In this document: piece after piece, positions 24,522 through 36,140 of the stretch | How the letters are laid out: each line of letters begins with the position of its first letter | Position numbering within the stretch: the first letter of the stretch is position 1 | Notes under the pieces: model-generated | What the model was told of the DNA's origin: nothing | Databases searched by the model: none | The model's input: only the letters and a program-made list of their open reading frames with translations | Source of the DNA: Pelecanus crispus | Taxonomy: Eukaryota > Chordata > Aves > Pelecaniformes > Pelecanidae | Length of the DNA stretch: 64,000 bases | Assembly: GCF_030463565.1 (NCBI RefSeq) | Contig: NC_134644.1 | Coordinates: 157,048,191-157,112,190, forward strand | Direction: 5' to 3' | Translations under genes and position numbers: made by a program

Positions 24522-26876
24522 CTAAAAATAATAAGAAGAACAAAAAAAAGTAATATAATATATGTCTTGTTAACCCCAGCACATACTACTCCATAAACTT
24601 CAGAATTCAACAACAGCTTGTGATTGGGTTATCATAATGTGTTCAGCTGTTTACATACAGCTGTGTGCTGATACCACCTGGAAAGTAACTGTAGTGTGGT
24701 GTACCATATTCTGATTAATAAGTGGATGCAAAATGTTAGGAGAACAATACGTATACTCTGGTATAGTAAAAACCTTACTGAATAATTCTGTATGGGATTC
24801 AAGTTTTGGATGTTATTAATACACATTAATGTACTGTGTTACAAAAGGTCAAATTTATAATAACCCATATGTTAGATTATTACATCACTGATTATATTTG
24901 TATATTTCAGAAAGAATAAATACTGTGTGTATAAAAAGCAAACATGATTTTGAGAAAAGGGTAAATCACCTGAAGAGGCAAACTGAAAATTTATCATGTT
25001 GATTTCATTAGGCTCTGCTATTCCTTAGGCTCACAGAGTGAAGGAGGTAGGAACAATTGTGAAGAGCTAAAGCCAGATATTGATGAAAAATAAGAATATG
25101 ATCTGCTGCATGGTTGGGGAATACATTATCTAGATTATCTACACAGACAAGATATACACATTTGTAATGTGAGGAAAGGAATACCAATGCAGCTTCAAAG
25201 TTACTTTTTAAGCTTTGAACTGGACCTTTTGAGAATTGTATAGGTCATAATATTTCCTAACTTTCTTGGTCTTACAAGGCAATATATAGAAATTTAAAGA
25301 AACACTCAAATTGTCAAAGAAAAAGAAACAAACAGATCATCAATACACAAAAATACAAAAAAATAAATACTCTGAGGAAAATTGTGTGGGAACAACAATG
25401 AAAATATTTTGTTTGAGAGAAACCATTTTTGTGTTTGTATGTGTGAAATAATGAAGTGGTAAACATGCTAAACAAAATTTGTTCAAGGATTGTAAATCTC
25501 TCTGTAACTGTATTAATACTACAATTAATTCTTGCCTAGAATTTATACTGTAGTGAACTATTCTGTTCCTAGAAGATATAAATCAATAAAAAGTACCTTC
25601 AATATATTAAAGAAAAGAATCTCACAACTACAAAGAAAAGAAAAAAAAGAAAAAAGAAAAAAAACACAAAAAATCCCTCTGAAAATCAAATTAAGAAATA
25701 CAATTTTCATAAGAATCTATCAAAACAATTTGCCAAGGAAGTCTTGTATTTTAATTTCTGTTAGATGACTTTCAAGTATTTTGAAGAAGTTAATAAAGGG
25801 AAATATCTCTTTTTATATTAATTTAAAGGAAATGTTTCTTGATGAAGATATTTTTAAAAATTGTTTTAAAGAATTTGCATATGCAAATACAGTGAAAAGC
25901 AAGTTCAGAAGCAGTGCATTTACTGTGACTTAGAATTGTGAAAAAAGAAAAATTTGCCTTTATCTCATACATTCATTAATAAATCCTCCCAGCACATTCA
26001 AGAATTAACGAATTTCCTGGTTTCACTGAAAAAAAATAAGGGTGCACAATACTTTGCAACTAAATAAACTAATTTTTCCTCCACATATAGGAATTTTATC
26101 TGAAGATAACCACTCTATCTAAGGAGCCATTATGTTACTGAAAAATAATGTTTCTTCTACGACATTCTCAATAATATTTTATCATTCAAGAATTCAGTAT
26201 TAACTAAATGCAAATTCTTGTTGAAAGAGAAATATCACAGTTCTTAAGACAGTATCAGAAAAGTAAATTAAATTCTTTTTCTTAAAAAGCACAACAGAAT
26301 GTTGTTACCAGAGCTCTGTTACCAGAGCTGTCTTCTCCAAGAAAGGATAAATAAAGACTAGTAGTTTGGTGTAGGACTGAATGTATAGAACCAAAAAGTC
26401 AATAGGAAATAAATGTTTACCAAGTAAGTAAGATTTTGTTCTTCTTAAGCATAACATAAAGGTTTACTTGCAAATATTTAGCAGTTTCACCTTTCTAGCA
26501 AATGTTTAGGTGACATGTTTTTTCAGCACCATGAGCAAGAGATCAATTTAGGAGCACATTCTATAACTTTCTAAATAGTTATTAAGATGTGAAACTAAAT
26601 GCATTTTACACACATTCATAGAAAAATATTGCCTAATATACAACAAATGTATAGTTATACTAAAGCAGTAGATTGCAAGGCATCTTTACTCCCTATAACT
26701 TCTGAAAAAGCACTCTTTGTAAGTACTACTTAAATGAGATTTTAAAGATATGAATATCTCAATATTCTACAAAATGTTAATACTGGTAACATCCTGCAGA
26801 TGCCCTTATACTACTGGAAATAATAAAACAGAATATGGAACAATGAACTGGCACAAACTTAGAATTTGCTGAATAC

Positions 26877-26964
26877 CTAATCTTTGAAGTCCAAATTGTC
26901 CATAATCTTTACCCTGGATGAATCCTTGAAAAACATACGTTGCTCCATCAGGTTCAGCAGAAAC
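26877..26964 (-). CDS. CSMD3: CSMD3 exon: membrane-proximal ectodomain, part 3
   Basis: This 88-nt exon (phase 0 to 1) encodes VSAEPDGATYVFQGFIQGKD and ends YGQFGLQRLG. The stretch is diagnostic for CSMD3 among the three paralogues. The acceptor is gtttacag. The donor gtattc is weaker than the others. The exon completes the extracellular part before the stalk and transmembrane exon. Confidence 0.95.
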
Positions 26965-29052
26965 CTGTAAACAAAAAGTACGCTGAATTAAATGGCAAAA
27001 AGTTTGTTTCAAGTTGCAAGTATGTATTTGGAAGAGAGTTAACTTAATATGCTTGACTGGTAGCTGTTATTCCCCATTAAAAACATCCTCTTTTCTCTAG
27101 GAAATCTATAAACTTCAAAAGAAAAGACAGAACTGTTAAAGGCACAACTTAGACATAGTGGCTTGTGGCCACATGTACTACTTTATAATACCTTTAACTG
27201 TATTATTTTTTAAAACAAACAAAACTTTATGTTTCTGGCAATTCAAGATGTCAGTATTTGTAAGTTTCTTGCATACTTCATAATTATCTGATTTGTTTAG
27301 AAAGTAGATGGAAAAAATTATACTGTAGACAATTCTAAGGATGCAAGTATTGAGGTATTAATAATTTAAAAGTAAATAAAAAAGACCTTGTATTCAATTG
27401 ACAGTTAGTTCCTTTGTTCTTACTCAGTGCTTATCCCAGTAATTACTTAATTACACATCTGTAGACCAGAAGAATATTGAATGAGACTTTGGTACAAGAG
27501 CAAAATACGCTAGTAGAAACTAAAAGACTTGTGGGAGAGAGGAAAGCGTTGTGATCTTATGACTATCTCCCTTATTAGGGTAAGTACATTCTAAACCAAC
27601 ACATTATATGCAAATTGACAGGTACTTGTTTCCCAGGATAGTGATTAGGTTTAAATTCAGTGGTCCCAAGGTAGGTTTGTTCAAGATTTTCCCTTAAGCT
27701 TCCTTTTCTCAAGGCAACAGTATGTCTTTGGCAATGACCTGAAGCTACGTTTTCAGTGAAGAAAGGGTGCATTTCTCAGGTGAATTTCTTACTTTGGGGT
27801 AAAGCAGCTTGTTTGATCTATTTCAAGATTTTTTTTTAAAAAAAAAGAAGTCAAATAAGAACAGTATGTAAATAGCATATGGAATGTAGGGACTGTAATG
27901 TGTACTTTTGTACATTTAGAAGTCTGAAAGTAAATTTCTTGCTTTTACCATATTTTTTTTCACCTCAGGAGCATGCTCATGAAGCCTAAAATTTGTACAA
28001 ACCAAGGGAGTTAAGCTCTTTTACCAGTACATTTATTGTTTGAGTGGTTTAGGGTTTTTGCTTTGGTTTTCGTTTTGCACCTTTTTTTAAATTGTTATTG
28101 AAGAGTGCCACAGGTTATACAAATACACATTTATTCATGCACTTCAATGTACAACTCTTCTCTTTTGGTATGTGCACGCATACTGGTGTCCCTGTAGTGC
28201 TTTACCAGTAGGTGAAACGTAAGAAAACACACAGATTCCTTGAAAACTGAGACAGTGTAATAGGGATGTATGACTGTTCATCACCATCCGAATTATTTTA
28301 GGCCCTTTCTTTTCAAAAAAATTTACTTTCTTCTCTGGCAAATAAAGTGTCTCAGGCCCCCATTACACTCAGGTTTTACCAGCCTTAGCATGGTCTTGGG
28401 CAACGTTTGTTTTTTCTGTCTTGTTTTCTGCAGGGATTTCCTTTTCATGGTTTAAGCACATCCCAGCAACCTGGGCTGTTGCCTCCTCTTCTTACTCCTC
28501 TCCTTCACCTCTCCTCCTCTTAGTTATGTGCTCTCTTCTTCTTTTTAAAGAATAAGCTCAGCCCCAGAAACTCCAAGGGACTTAACGCTTAATTGGAGTA
28601 ATCTATTTTCTTTTCCCCATACGAGTAACAGTTCAGCTTTTTTATGTTATTTCTAAAAATATCACCAAAAACTAAACCATGAGTGTTAGCCTAATGATAA
28701 AAATTGCTATTATTTTAATATTATATATTAAAATATTATTATAAATCGATATTATGTTATCATGATGATAAAATGCCTCAATATATTGGAATAAAATTGA
28801 AAAAGAAGTAAGAGAAAGGCTTCTGTGTTAACATGCATTATAATTGTATCTACACAGTATGACTATTCCATATCTTCCCTCAGACGGGTCTCCTATATCT
28901 TACAATAAAATTTTAATTTCATTTAATAAATCAGCATTGCTAACAAGATTCCATTTGACATGTCTCAGGATTTTTTGGGTGTAGAACACCGGCATGATTT
29001 AAAAAAAAAAGCCAACCCCTTTCTCTCTCTATTGTAGCAGAAATATACTCAC

Positions 29053-29165
29053 AAAACCATCCATAGCCCATTTTTCCTCTTTCAGCTTGCTCACAGATGT
29101 ATGGGAGGGTGCTTTAATGAGATATATATGGAGCATTAGCCGAGCTTCCTGGCTTTTATACACTC
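29053..29165 (-). CDS. CSMD3: CSMD3 exon: membrane-proximal ectodomain, part 2
   Basis: This 113-nt exon (phase 1 to 0) encodes GVYKSQEARLMLHIYLIK and ends EEKWAMDGF. The acceptor is ttctacag and the donor is gtgagt. Its middle stretch (around KAPSHTSV) appears less conserved than its ends when compared with what I recall of mammalian CSMD3. The exon is followed by a 2.1-kb intron with no recognisable repeat. Confidence 0.9.
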
Positions 29166-30516
29166 CTGTAGAATATAGTTTTAAAAAATCATATTTGTGT
29201 TGAGTAGAGAAATAATTTCATCTTTAAGAATTAGCAATTAATCTCATCTTAAAAAGGGAAAGCAGGAAAAATAAGTAGTATTGTTACCAACATTTTATTT
29301 TAAGAAAATTCATTCTTTTGTGAAATTATTTCAATTAGCATAGGATTTCAATAGAACCTTTTTTTAGCTTAGCCTGTAGAAAGGACAGAAGGAAAACCCT
29401 ATACACACAGCTGTTACTTAACAGTTATGGTAACAAGCCTTAGACAGAACAAACATTGACAGTAATCTGATTTGAGATGAAAAATACTGTTCTGAATCAG
29501 GCTGAGTGTATTTGAACCTCACATCCCCACTTTCAATATTTGTAGTTTAGTCATCAGGTAAAGAAGATGATAATAGCAACATCCACATCTAAATGCTTTT
29601 CCAAAAGCTGGTGCTAAATTAAAAAATTCTAAATTTGAAAATATCTCAAAAAATGTAATTGTTCATCAGTCAATATTATGACACAGTTTCTTCTAGACAA
29701 TTACAAGAGTTGTATATAACCTTATTTACATTGTAGGCATAAATAACCGACTCCTTTTCATTCCTGCAGAAGAAATATTTAGAACCCAAATAACCTTATT
29801 TGTTAATTTAGAGAATGAAAATGAAATAGTACAATATGCTTAATGATTTAATCTTCCATTACAAAGACAATGAATAATGAAGATACAGTCAAGATTTCAC
29901 ACACATACACATTTTTAACCATTGTTATCAATTAATGGTTTACAACTCCAGAATTTAAATAGAAGCCCTCCCTAGTATGGTAACTTTCTTTGTGGCAGAA
30001 CACTGTTCATTTCATATGAAGTCTTCTATTTGTAGAATCATGCAAAGTTATGTGGCACTTTACATGAACAAAAACTAGTGGCAGTTAAAACTTTAACAGA
30101 AACAAAACTAAAACCAAAACCAATAAAATGAAAAAACACCCCAAACAATTATACTTCCACCTCCAGAAAATTCCACCAAACTGAAATTGAAATTCACTGA
30201 TTTATTGACTCAATACATCACAGAACAGACTTCATATTGTAAATGAATTATACTTAAACACTGGCTTTCATCCCTCCTTTTTTTTTTTTTTTTAAATTAT
30301 ACTGACTAACAAATGTGGATGACTGCAGACTAGATTTAGTTAGTATGTGTTAGCTACGCATGAACTAAACTAGACCTCTTTTTATTAACTGAAAACTCCA
30401 GTAACATAGCAGTACCCTTAATTTTGGTCATTTCCCATTTTTATGTTCATCCAGATTCTATGATGTGAACAAGAACTGAAGACAGCACTGAGGCATAGGA
30501 GAAGGTACTGGCTCTC

Positions 30517-30748
30517 TGTATTGGGTTTGTGTGACAAGGTAGCCACACGATGTAGCTGGGGGGCTACAGGGGTGGTTTCTGTGACAAAATGCCAGAAGCT
30601 TCCCCTATGTCCGACAGAGTCAATACCAGCCAGCTCCAAGATGGACCTGTCGTGACCAAGACTGAGACAATCAGCAACAGTGGTAGCACCTTTGTGATAA
30701 CATATCTAAGAAGGGGAAAAAAACCTGCTGTGCAACAGAAACCGGAAT
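30517..30748 (+). mobile_element. ERV LTR 5' fragment
   Basis: It starts TGTATTGGGTTTGTGTGACA and continues through the conserved promoter-proximal part to the TATA-like ATAACATATCTAAGAAGGGG, then stops abruptly near 30748. It belongs to the same family as the LTRs at 1229, 43973 and 62230. It is joined directly to CR1 sequence in the opposite orientation. Confidence 0.85.
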
Positions 30749-30821
30749 CATCTACCAGTACCCCCAAGTCCTTCTCTGCAGGTCTGCTCTCAGTCCCTTC
30801 ATCCCCCAGCCTGTATCCCAT
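30748..30821 (-). mobile_element. Short internal CR1 fragment
   Basis: About 74 bp of minus-strand CR1 ORF2 sequence (CTACCAGTACCCCCAAGTCC and CTTCTCTGCAG), matching the copy at 32636-32700. It has no tail and lies between an LTR fragment and a plus-strand CR1, forming a three-part mosaic. Confidence 0.8.
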
Positions 30822-31931
30822 ATTATGCTCCTTGGGAAGCTACCAGCTCATAGGTTGCATGGGCTTACTTTTCGATGGGTAAAAAACTGGCTGGGTAGGT
30901 GAGTCCTGAGAGTAGTGGTGCATGGAGTTAAGTCCAGTTGGCAGCCGGTCACAAGCAGTGTTCCCCAGGGCTCTGTTTTGGGGCCAGCCTTGTTTAATAT
31001 CTTTATCAACGATCTGGATGAGGGGATTGAGTGCACCCTCAGTAAGTTTGCAGATGACACCAAACTGGGTGGGAGTGTCCATCTGCTCGAGGGTAGGATG
31101 GCCTTGCAGAGGGACCTGGACAGGCTGGATTGATGGGCTCAGGCAAACTGTATGAAGTTTAACAAGGCCAAGTGCCGGGTCCTGCACTTTGGTCACAACA
31201 ACCCCATGCAATGCTACAGGCTTGGGTAAGAGTGGGTGGAAAGCTGCCTGGCCAAAAAGGACCTGGGGGTGCTGGTTGACAGCTGGCTGAACATGAGCCA
31301 GCAGTGTGCCCAGGTGGCCAAGAAGGCCAACAGCATCCTGGCTTGTATCAGGAATAGTGTGGCCAGCAGGAGCAGGGAGGGGATTGTGCCCCTGTACTCG
31401 GCACTGGTGAGGCCGCACCTGGAATACTGTGTCCAGTTTTGGGCCCCTCAATACAAGAAAGACATTGAGGTGCTGGAGCGTGTTCAGAGATGGGCAACAA
31501 GGTTGGTGAAGGGTCTGGAGAACAAGTCTTATGAGGAGCGGTTGAGGGAACTGGGGTTGTTCAGTCTGGAGAAGAGGAGGCTGAGGGGAGACCTTATTGC
31601 TCTCTACAACTACCTGAAAGGAGGTTGTAGTGAGGTGGGTGTTGGTCTCTTCTCCCAAGTAGCTAACGATAGGACGAGAGGAAATGGGCCTAAGCTGCAC
31701 CAGGGGAGGTTTAGGTTGGATATTAGGAAAAATTTCTTCACCAAAAAAGCGTTGGAAGCATTGGTTGTCAAACATTGGAACAGGCTGCCCAGGAAGGTTG
31801 TTGAGTCACCATCCCTGGAAGTGTTCAAAAAAATGGGTAGAAGTGGCACTCTGGGACATGGTTTAGTGGGCATGGTGGTGTTGGTTTGATGATTGGACTG
31901 ATGGTCTTAGAGCTCCTTTCCAACCTTAATC
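30821..31931 (+). mobile_element. CR1 LINE, upstream part of an interrupted copy
   Basis: A plus-strand CR1 from the reverse transcriptase domain to the first tail module. It is readable as [20 protein letters not shown] and [10 protein letters not shown], an in-frame TAA at 31227-31229, and then the C-terminal domain to about 31840. It ends at CCTTTCCAACCTTAAT without an ATTCTATG repeat. The missing remainder (spacer plus second tail) lies at 35968-36140, on the far side of the inserted CR1 at 31932-35967. Confidence 0.9.
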
Positions 31932-32217
31932 ATAGAATCATAGAATCATAGAATCATAGAATCATAGAATCATAGAATCATAGAATCATAGAATGCTTTG
32001 GGTTGGAAGGGACCTTTAGAGGTCATCTAGCCCAACCCCCCTGCACTAAGCAGGGACAGCTTTAACCAGATCAGGTTGCTCAGAGCCCCATTCAACCTGA
32101 CCTGGAATGTTGCCAGGGATGGGGCCTCCACCACCTCTCTGGGCAACCTGTTCCAGTGCTTCACCACCCTCATTGTAAAAAACTTCTTTCTAATGTCTAG
32201 TCTAAATCTATTCTTCT

Positions 32218-35098
32218 TTAGTTTAAATCCATTATTCCTTGTCCTGTCACAACAGGCCTTGCTAAAAGATTCTCCCCATCTTTCCTGTAGGCCTCCTTTA
32301 AGTATTGGAAGGCCGCAATAAGGTCTCCTCGCAGCCTTCTCTTCTCTAGGCTGAACAACCCCAACTCTCTCAGCCTGGCCTCATAGGAGAGGTGTTCCAG
32401 CCCTCGGATCATTTTGGTGGCTCTCCTCTGGACCCGCTCCAACAGGTCCATGTCCTTCTTGTACTGAGGGCCCCAGAGCTGGACGCAGTACTCCAGGTGA
32501 GGTCTCACCAGAGCAGAGCAGAGGGGCAGAATCACCTCCCTCGACCTGCTGGCCACGCTGCTTTTGATGCAGCCCAGGATGAGGATGGCTTTCTGGGCTG
32601 CAAGCGCACATTGTCAGCTCATGTCCAGCTTTTCATCCACCAGTACCCCCAAGTCCTTCTCTGCAGGGCTGCTCTCAATCCCTTCATGTTCCAGCCTGTA
32701 CTGATACCAGGGGTTGCCCCGTCCCAGGTGCAGGATGTTGCACTCGGCCTTGTTGAACCTCATGATGTTCACACAGGCCCACCTCTCCAGTTTGTCCAGG
32801 TCCCTCTGGATGACATCTCATCCTCCTGGTGTGTCAACAGCACCACTCAGCTTGGTGTCATCCACAAACTTGCTGAGGGTGCACTCGATCCCACTGTCTA
32901 TGTCATTGACGAAGATGTTAAATAGCACTGGTCCCAGTACGGACCCCTGAGGGACACCACTTGTCACCGGTCTCCATGTGGACATCGAGCCATTGACCAC
33001 GACCCTCTGGATGCGACCATCCAGCCAATTCCTTATCCATCGAACAGTCCACCCATCAAACCCATATCTCTCCAATTTAGAGAGAAGGATGTTGTGGGGG
33101 ACTGTGTTGAACGCTTTACAGAAATCCCAGTAGATGACATCCATTGCTTTTCCCTTGTCCACTGATGTAGTCACTCCTTCATAGAAAGCCACTAGGTTGA
33201 TTAGGCAGGACTTGCCCTTGGTGAAGCCATGCTGGCTGTCTCAAATCACCTCCCTGTCCTCCATGTGCTTGAGCACATCTTCTAGGAGGATCTGTTCCAT
33301 GATCTTCCCAGGCACAGAGGTGAGGCTGACAGGTCAATAGTTCCCAGGGTCCTTCTTTCTTCCCTTTTTAAAAATGGGCACAACATTCCCCTTTTTCCAG
33401 TCAGCAGGGACTTCACCGGACTGCCATGACTTTTCAAATACCATGGAGAGTGGCTTGGCAACTACATCAACCAATTCCCTCAGGACTCTGGGATGCATCT
33501 CATCAGGTCCCATAGACTTGTGTACATTGAGGTTCTTCAGGTGATCTTGAACCTGATCTTCCCTTACAGTGGGAGGGGCTTTACCCCCCTGCTCCCCAGC
33601 TTTTGGTCCATCGATTTGGGAGGGGTGAGGAGAGAGGTTGCCGGTGAAGACCGAGGCAAAGAAGTTGTTGAGTACCTCAGCCTTCTCCTCGTCCGTTGAT
33701 ACAAGTTCGCCTTTCTTGTTCATCAAGGGGGGGTACGCTTTCTTTAACCTTCCTTTTCTGGTTGATATACCTGTAGAAGCCCTTCTTGGTATTCTTTACG
33801 TCCCTTGCCAAATTCAGCTCCATCCTCGCCTTGGCCTTCCTGACCTCCTCCCTACACAACCGTGCCATTTCCCTGTATTCCCCGCAGGACACCTGTCCCT
33901 GCTTCCATTGCCTGTGCAGTTCCCTCTTACTCTTTAGTTTGACCAGCAGGTCTCGACTCAGCCATGTTGGTCTCTTCCCTTCCTCGCCTGATTTTTTGCA
34001 CTTGGGGACTGAGAGCTCTTGTGCTCTATGGAAGGTGTCCTTAAAAATCTGCCAGCTCTGTTCCGTTCCCCTGTCCCTGAGGACCGTCTACCAGGGGGTC
34101 CTTCTGACTAACTCCTTCAAGAGCTGGAAGTTTGCTTTCCTCAAATTTAGGGTCCTGACTGTACTCCTCGCTTTTCCCATGTCCCTCAGGAGCATGAACT
34201 CCACCAATGTGTGATCACTGCAGCCCAAGCTGCTTCCAGTCTTGACATCACCAACGAGCTCACTTGCACTGGTGACCATCAGATCCAGTATTGCGTCCCC
34301 TCAGGTAGGTGTGTCTATTACCTGGCTTAGGAAGTTGTCGTCTATGCATTCCAGGAATCTCCTGGATTGTCTACAGCTCGCTGTGTTGCTTTTCCAGCAT
34401 ATGTCAGGGTGGTTGAAGTCCCCCAGCAGGACAAGAGTCTGCAAGCGCGAAGCCTCCAAGAGCTGGAGGAAGAAGGCTTCATCAGCAGGCTCCCCTTGAT
34501 CAGGCAGCCTGTAGTAGACACCAACCACAAGGTTCCCTTTGTTGCCTCTGTCTCCGACTCTTACCCATAAGCTTTCGACCTGCTCGTGGCTATTCTTCAG
34601 GGACAGCTCTTCACACTGTATTGATTTCTTTACGTAGAGGGCAATGCCTCCGCCCCTCCTTCCTCGCCTGTCCCTTCTGAACAGCCTGTAGCCATCGATA
34701 GCCACATTCCAGTCATGGGATTCGTCCCACCACGTTTCGGTTATGGCAATCAGGTCATAGCTTTCTAGTAGCATAGCAGCTTCCAGCTCCTCCTGTATGT
34801 TTCCCATGTTGCGTGCGTTTGTGTAGAGGCATTTCATCTGGGCTGTTGGCTGTGTCACCTTCTTAGTGGAACATCCCTTGTTTCCCTCGGGGTGTTTCAC
34901 GAAGGTTTCCTTGTGAGCTCTAACTATCTCAGGAGCCCCCGGCTCATCTCTGCCAGACTTCAACTGTGCTGCGGTGTCCCCATCATGCCTCTGCACAATA
35001 GGTTGAGGGCTCACAGTAGCACCCCATCCTTCTAACCATTGCATACCATCCCACAGCTTGTCACAGGCAAGCCTGGTACGTTCCCTCTCCCCCTTCAC
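32218..35098 (-). pseudogene. CR1 ORF2 remnant, several breaks
   Basis: The endonuclease part (35098-34301) carries NARNMGN, ITETWWDESHDW and LLGDFNHPDICW, and ends at a TGA that looks like CGA to TGA decay. Further pieces are 34279-34088, 33892-33677, 33726-33334 and 33192-32818. The reverse transcriptase catalytic motif reads FVDD rather than FADD. C-terminal sequence ([20 protein letters not shown]) continues at 32556-32218. Multiple stops and frameshifts make it inactive. Confidence 0.88.
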
Positions 35099-35100
35099 AT

Positions 35101-35960
35101 CTAGTTTAAAGCCCTGTCAATGAGCCCCGCAAGCTCCTGTGCAAAGACCCTCTTTCCCCTTTGAGAAAGGTGGCTCCCATTTGTCGCCAGCAAGCCTGGT
35201 GCCATGTAGGCCGTCCCATGGTCGAAGAACCCAAAGTTGTGATGGTGGCACCAGCCCTCGGAGCCATGTGTTAAGAGATTGGATCTGCCTCTTCCTACCA
35301 ATGTCACCTCCCACAAGTGGAAGGAGGGAGGAAAAGATGACCTGTGCCCCCGATTCCCTCACTAAGCATCCCAAGGCCCTGAAGTCTCTTTTAATCACCC
35401 TTGGGCTGTGCACTGCAACTTCGTCACTACCCACGTGGAAGAGCAGTAAGGGGTAGTAGTCCGAGGGCCATACCAGGCTGGGAAGTCTCCTGGTGATATC
35501 TCTGACCCGGGCTCCTGGCAGGCAGCAGACTTCCCTATGAGGAGGGTCTACCTGGCATATTGGACCCTCCGTTCCCCTCAGGAGGGAGTCTCCTACGACT
35601 ATGACCCATCTTTTCTTCCTTGTTGAGGTGGTAGTAATATGGGGGGTAGGTCTTAGTGGTCTTGGCAACTCTTCGGGTGTAGATGGATCGATGCCCACAT
35701 CGTCCACTGACTGGTCCTCCACATCTAGAGCCTCATACTTATTGTGCAGAGGCACCTGGGGAGTCACGGTGGGCAAGGAAAAGGTTCGCTTGCCGCCCCG
35801 ATTGTGGACTTGTTTCCACTCGCCGCTTCCCTCTAAGACCCTGCCTACATCTTGGTGGAGGGAGGATACTGGCTCCCTTTGGTCACAGGCTTTTTCTGGA
35901 GGCTGTCCCTGGTCAGGTTTCCGGGAGCTCAGAGTGTGATTCCACCTCTCTACCTCTTGC
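35101..35960 (-). pseudogene. CR1 ORF1 remnant (GDSL-type esterase domain)
   Basis: The frame carries VIVVGDSLLRGTEGPIC, the serine-containing GDS motif of SGNH/GDSL hydrolases known in CR1 ORF1. LFHVGSDEVA and later FGFFDHGTAYMAPGLLATNG follow. A frameshift near 35255 separates the two parts, and the C-terminus ends at a stop at 35101. The upstream part (EQEVERWN and onward) is open but its start is lost. The family role is lipid or membrane interaction during retrotransposition, which is not proven. Confidence 0.85.
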
Positions 35961-35967
35961 TCAAATG

Positions 35968-36140
35968 ATTCCTCGTTTTTACTTTCATTATAAATAAGCC
36001 AGCCACCAAGCCAGGAAACATGAAATTGCTACTCTCCCCTTAATTGGTTTAGTGGTGGACTTGGTAATGTTAGGTTAATGGTTGGACTGGATGATCTTAA
36101 AGGTCTTTTCCAACCTAAACGAGTCTATGATTCTATGATC
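35968..36140 (+). mobile_element. CR1 spacer and second tail module (continuation of 30821-31931)
   Basis: It begins ATGATTCCTCGTTTTTACTT, carries the spacer motif CCACCAAGCCAGGAAACATG, then TTGGTTTAGTGGTGGACTTG and a tail ending GAGTCTATGATTCTATG. It matches the second half of the double-tail end at 498-667, and its start continues exactly where 31931 stops. Confidence 0.88.

Larger units (their letters stand above)
23023..30516 (-). other. CSMD3: CSMD3 introns of the last exons, repeat-poor
   Basis: The introns at 23023-24385, 24522-26876 and 26965-29052, plus the start of the next one, are AT-rich. Apart from A- or T-runs (for example 25630-25672 and 30281-30296) I recognise no element. 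This contrasts with the retroelement nests in the larger introns. Confidence 0.6.
31932..35967 (-). mobile_element. Long CR1 LINE (about 4.0 kb) inserted in another CR1
   Basis: A minus-strand CR1 whose 3' end is a run of about eight CATAGAAT units at 31930-31993. It reaches 5' into ORF1, ending near 35967 in the segment before the esterase domain, so only the 5' UTR and the ORF1 start are missing. It splits the plus-strand copy 30821-31931 / 35968-36140. It differs in sequence from the 46190-50690 copy and is more decayed. Confidence 0.92.

Noticed and set aside
26522..26542. A neuronal silencer (RE1/NRSE) site, TTCAGCACCATGAGC
   Set aside because: The left half matches perfectly but the right half does not resemble GGACAGCGCC. 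A half-site alone occurs often by chance.
30840..31775. A 311-codon protein antisense to the CR1
   Set aside because: It is the mirror frame of CR1 ORF2. The sense strand has the reverse transcriptase motifs.
31930..31993. CRISPR-like short tandem repeats
   Set aside because: Uniform 8-bp CATAGAAT units without spacers, at the junction of two CR1 tails. This is the normal CR1 3' microsatellite.
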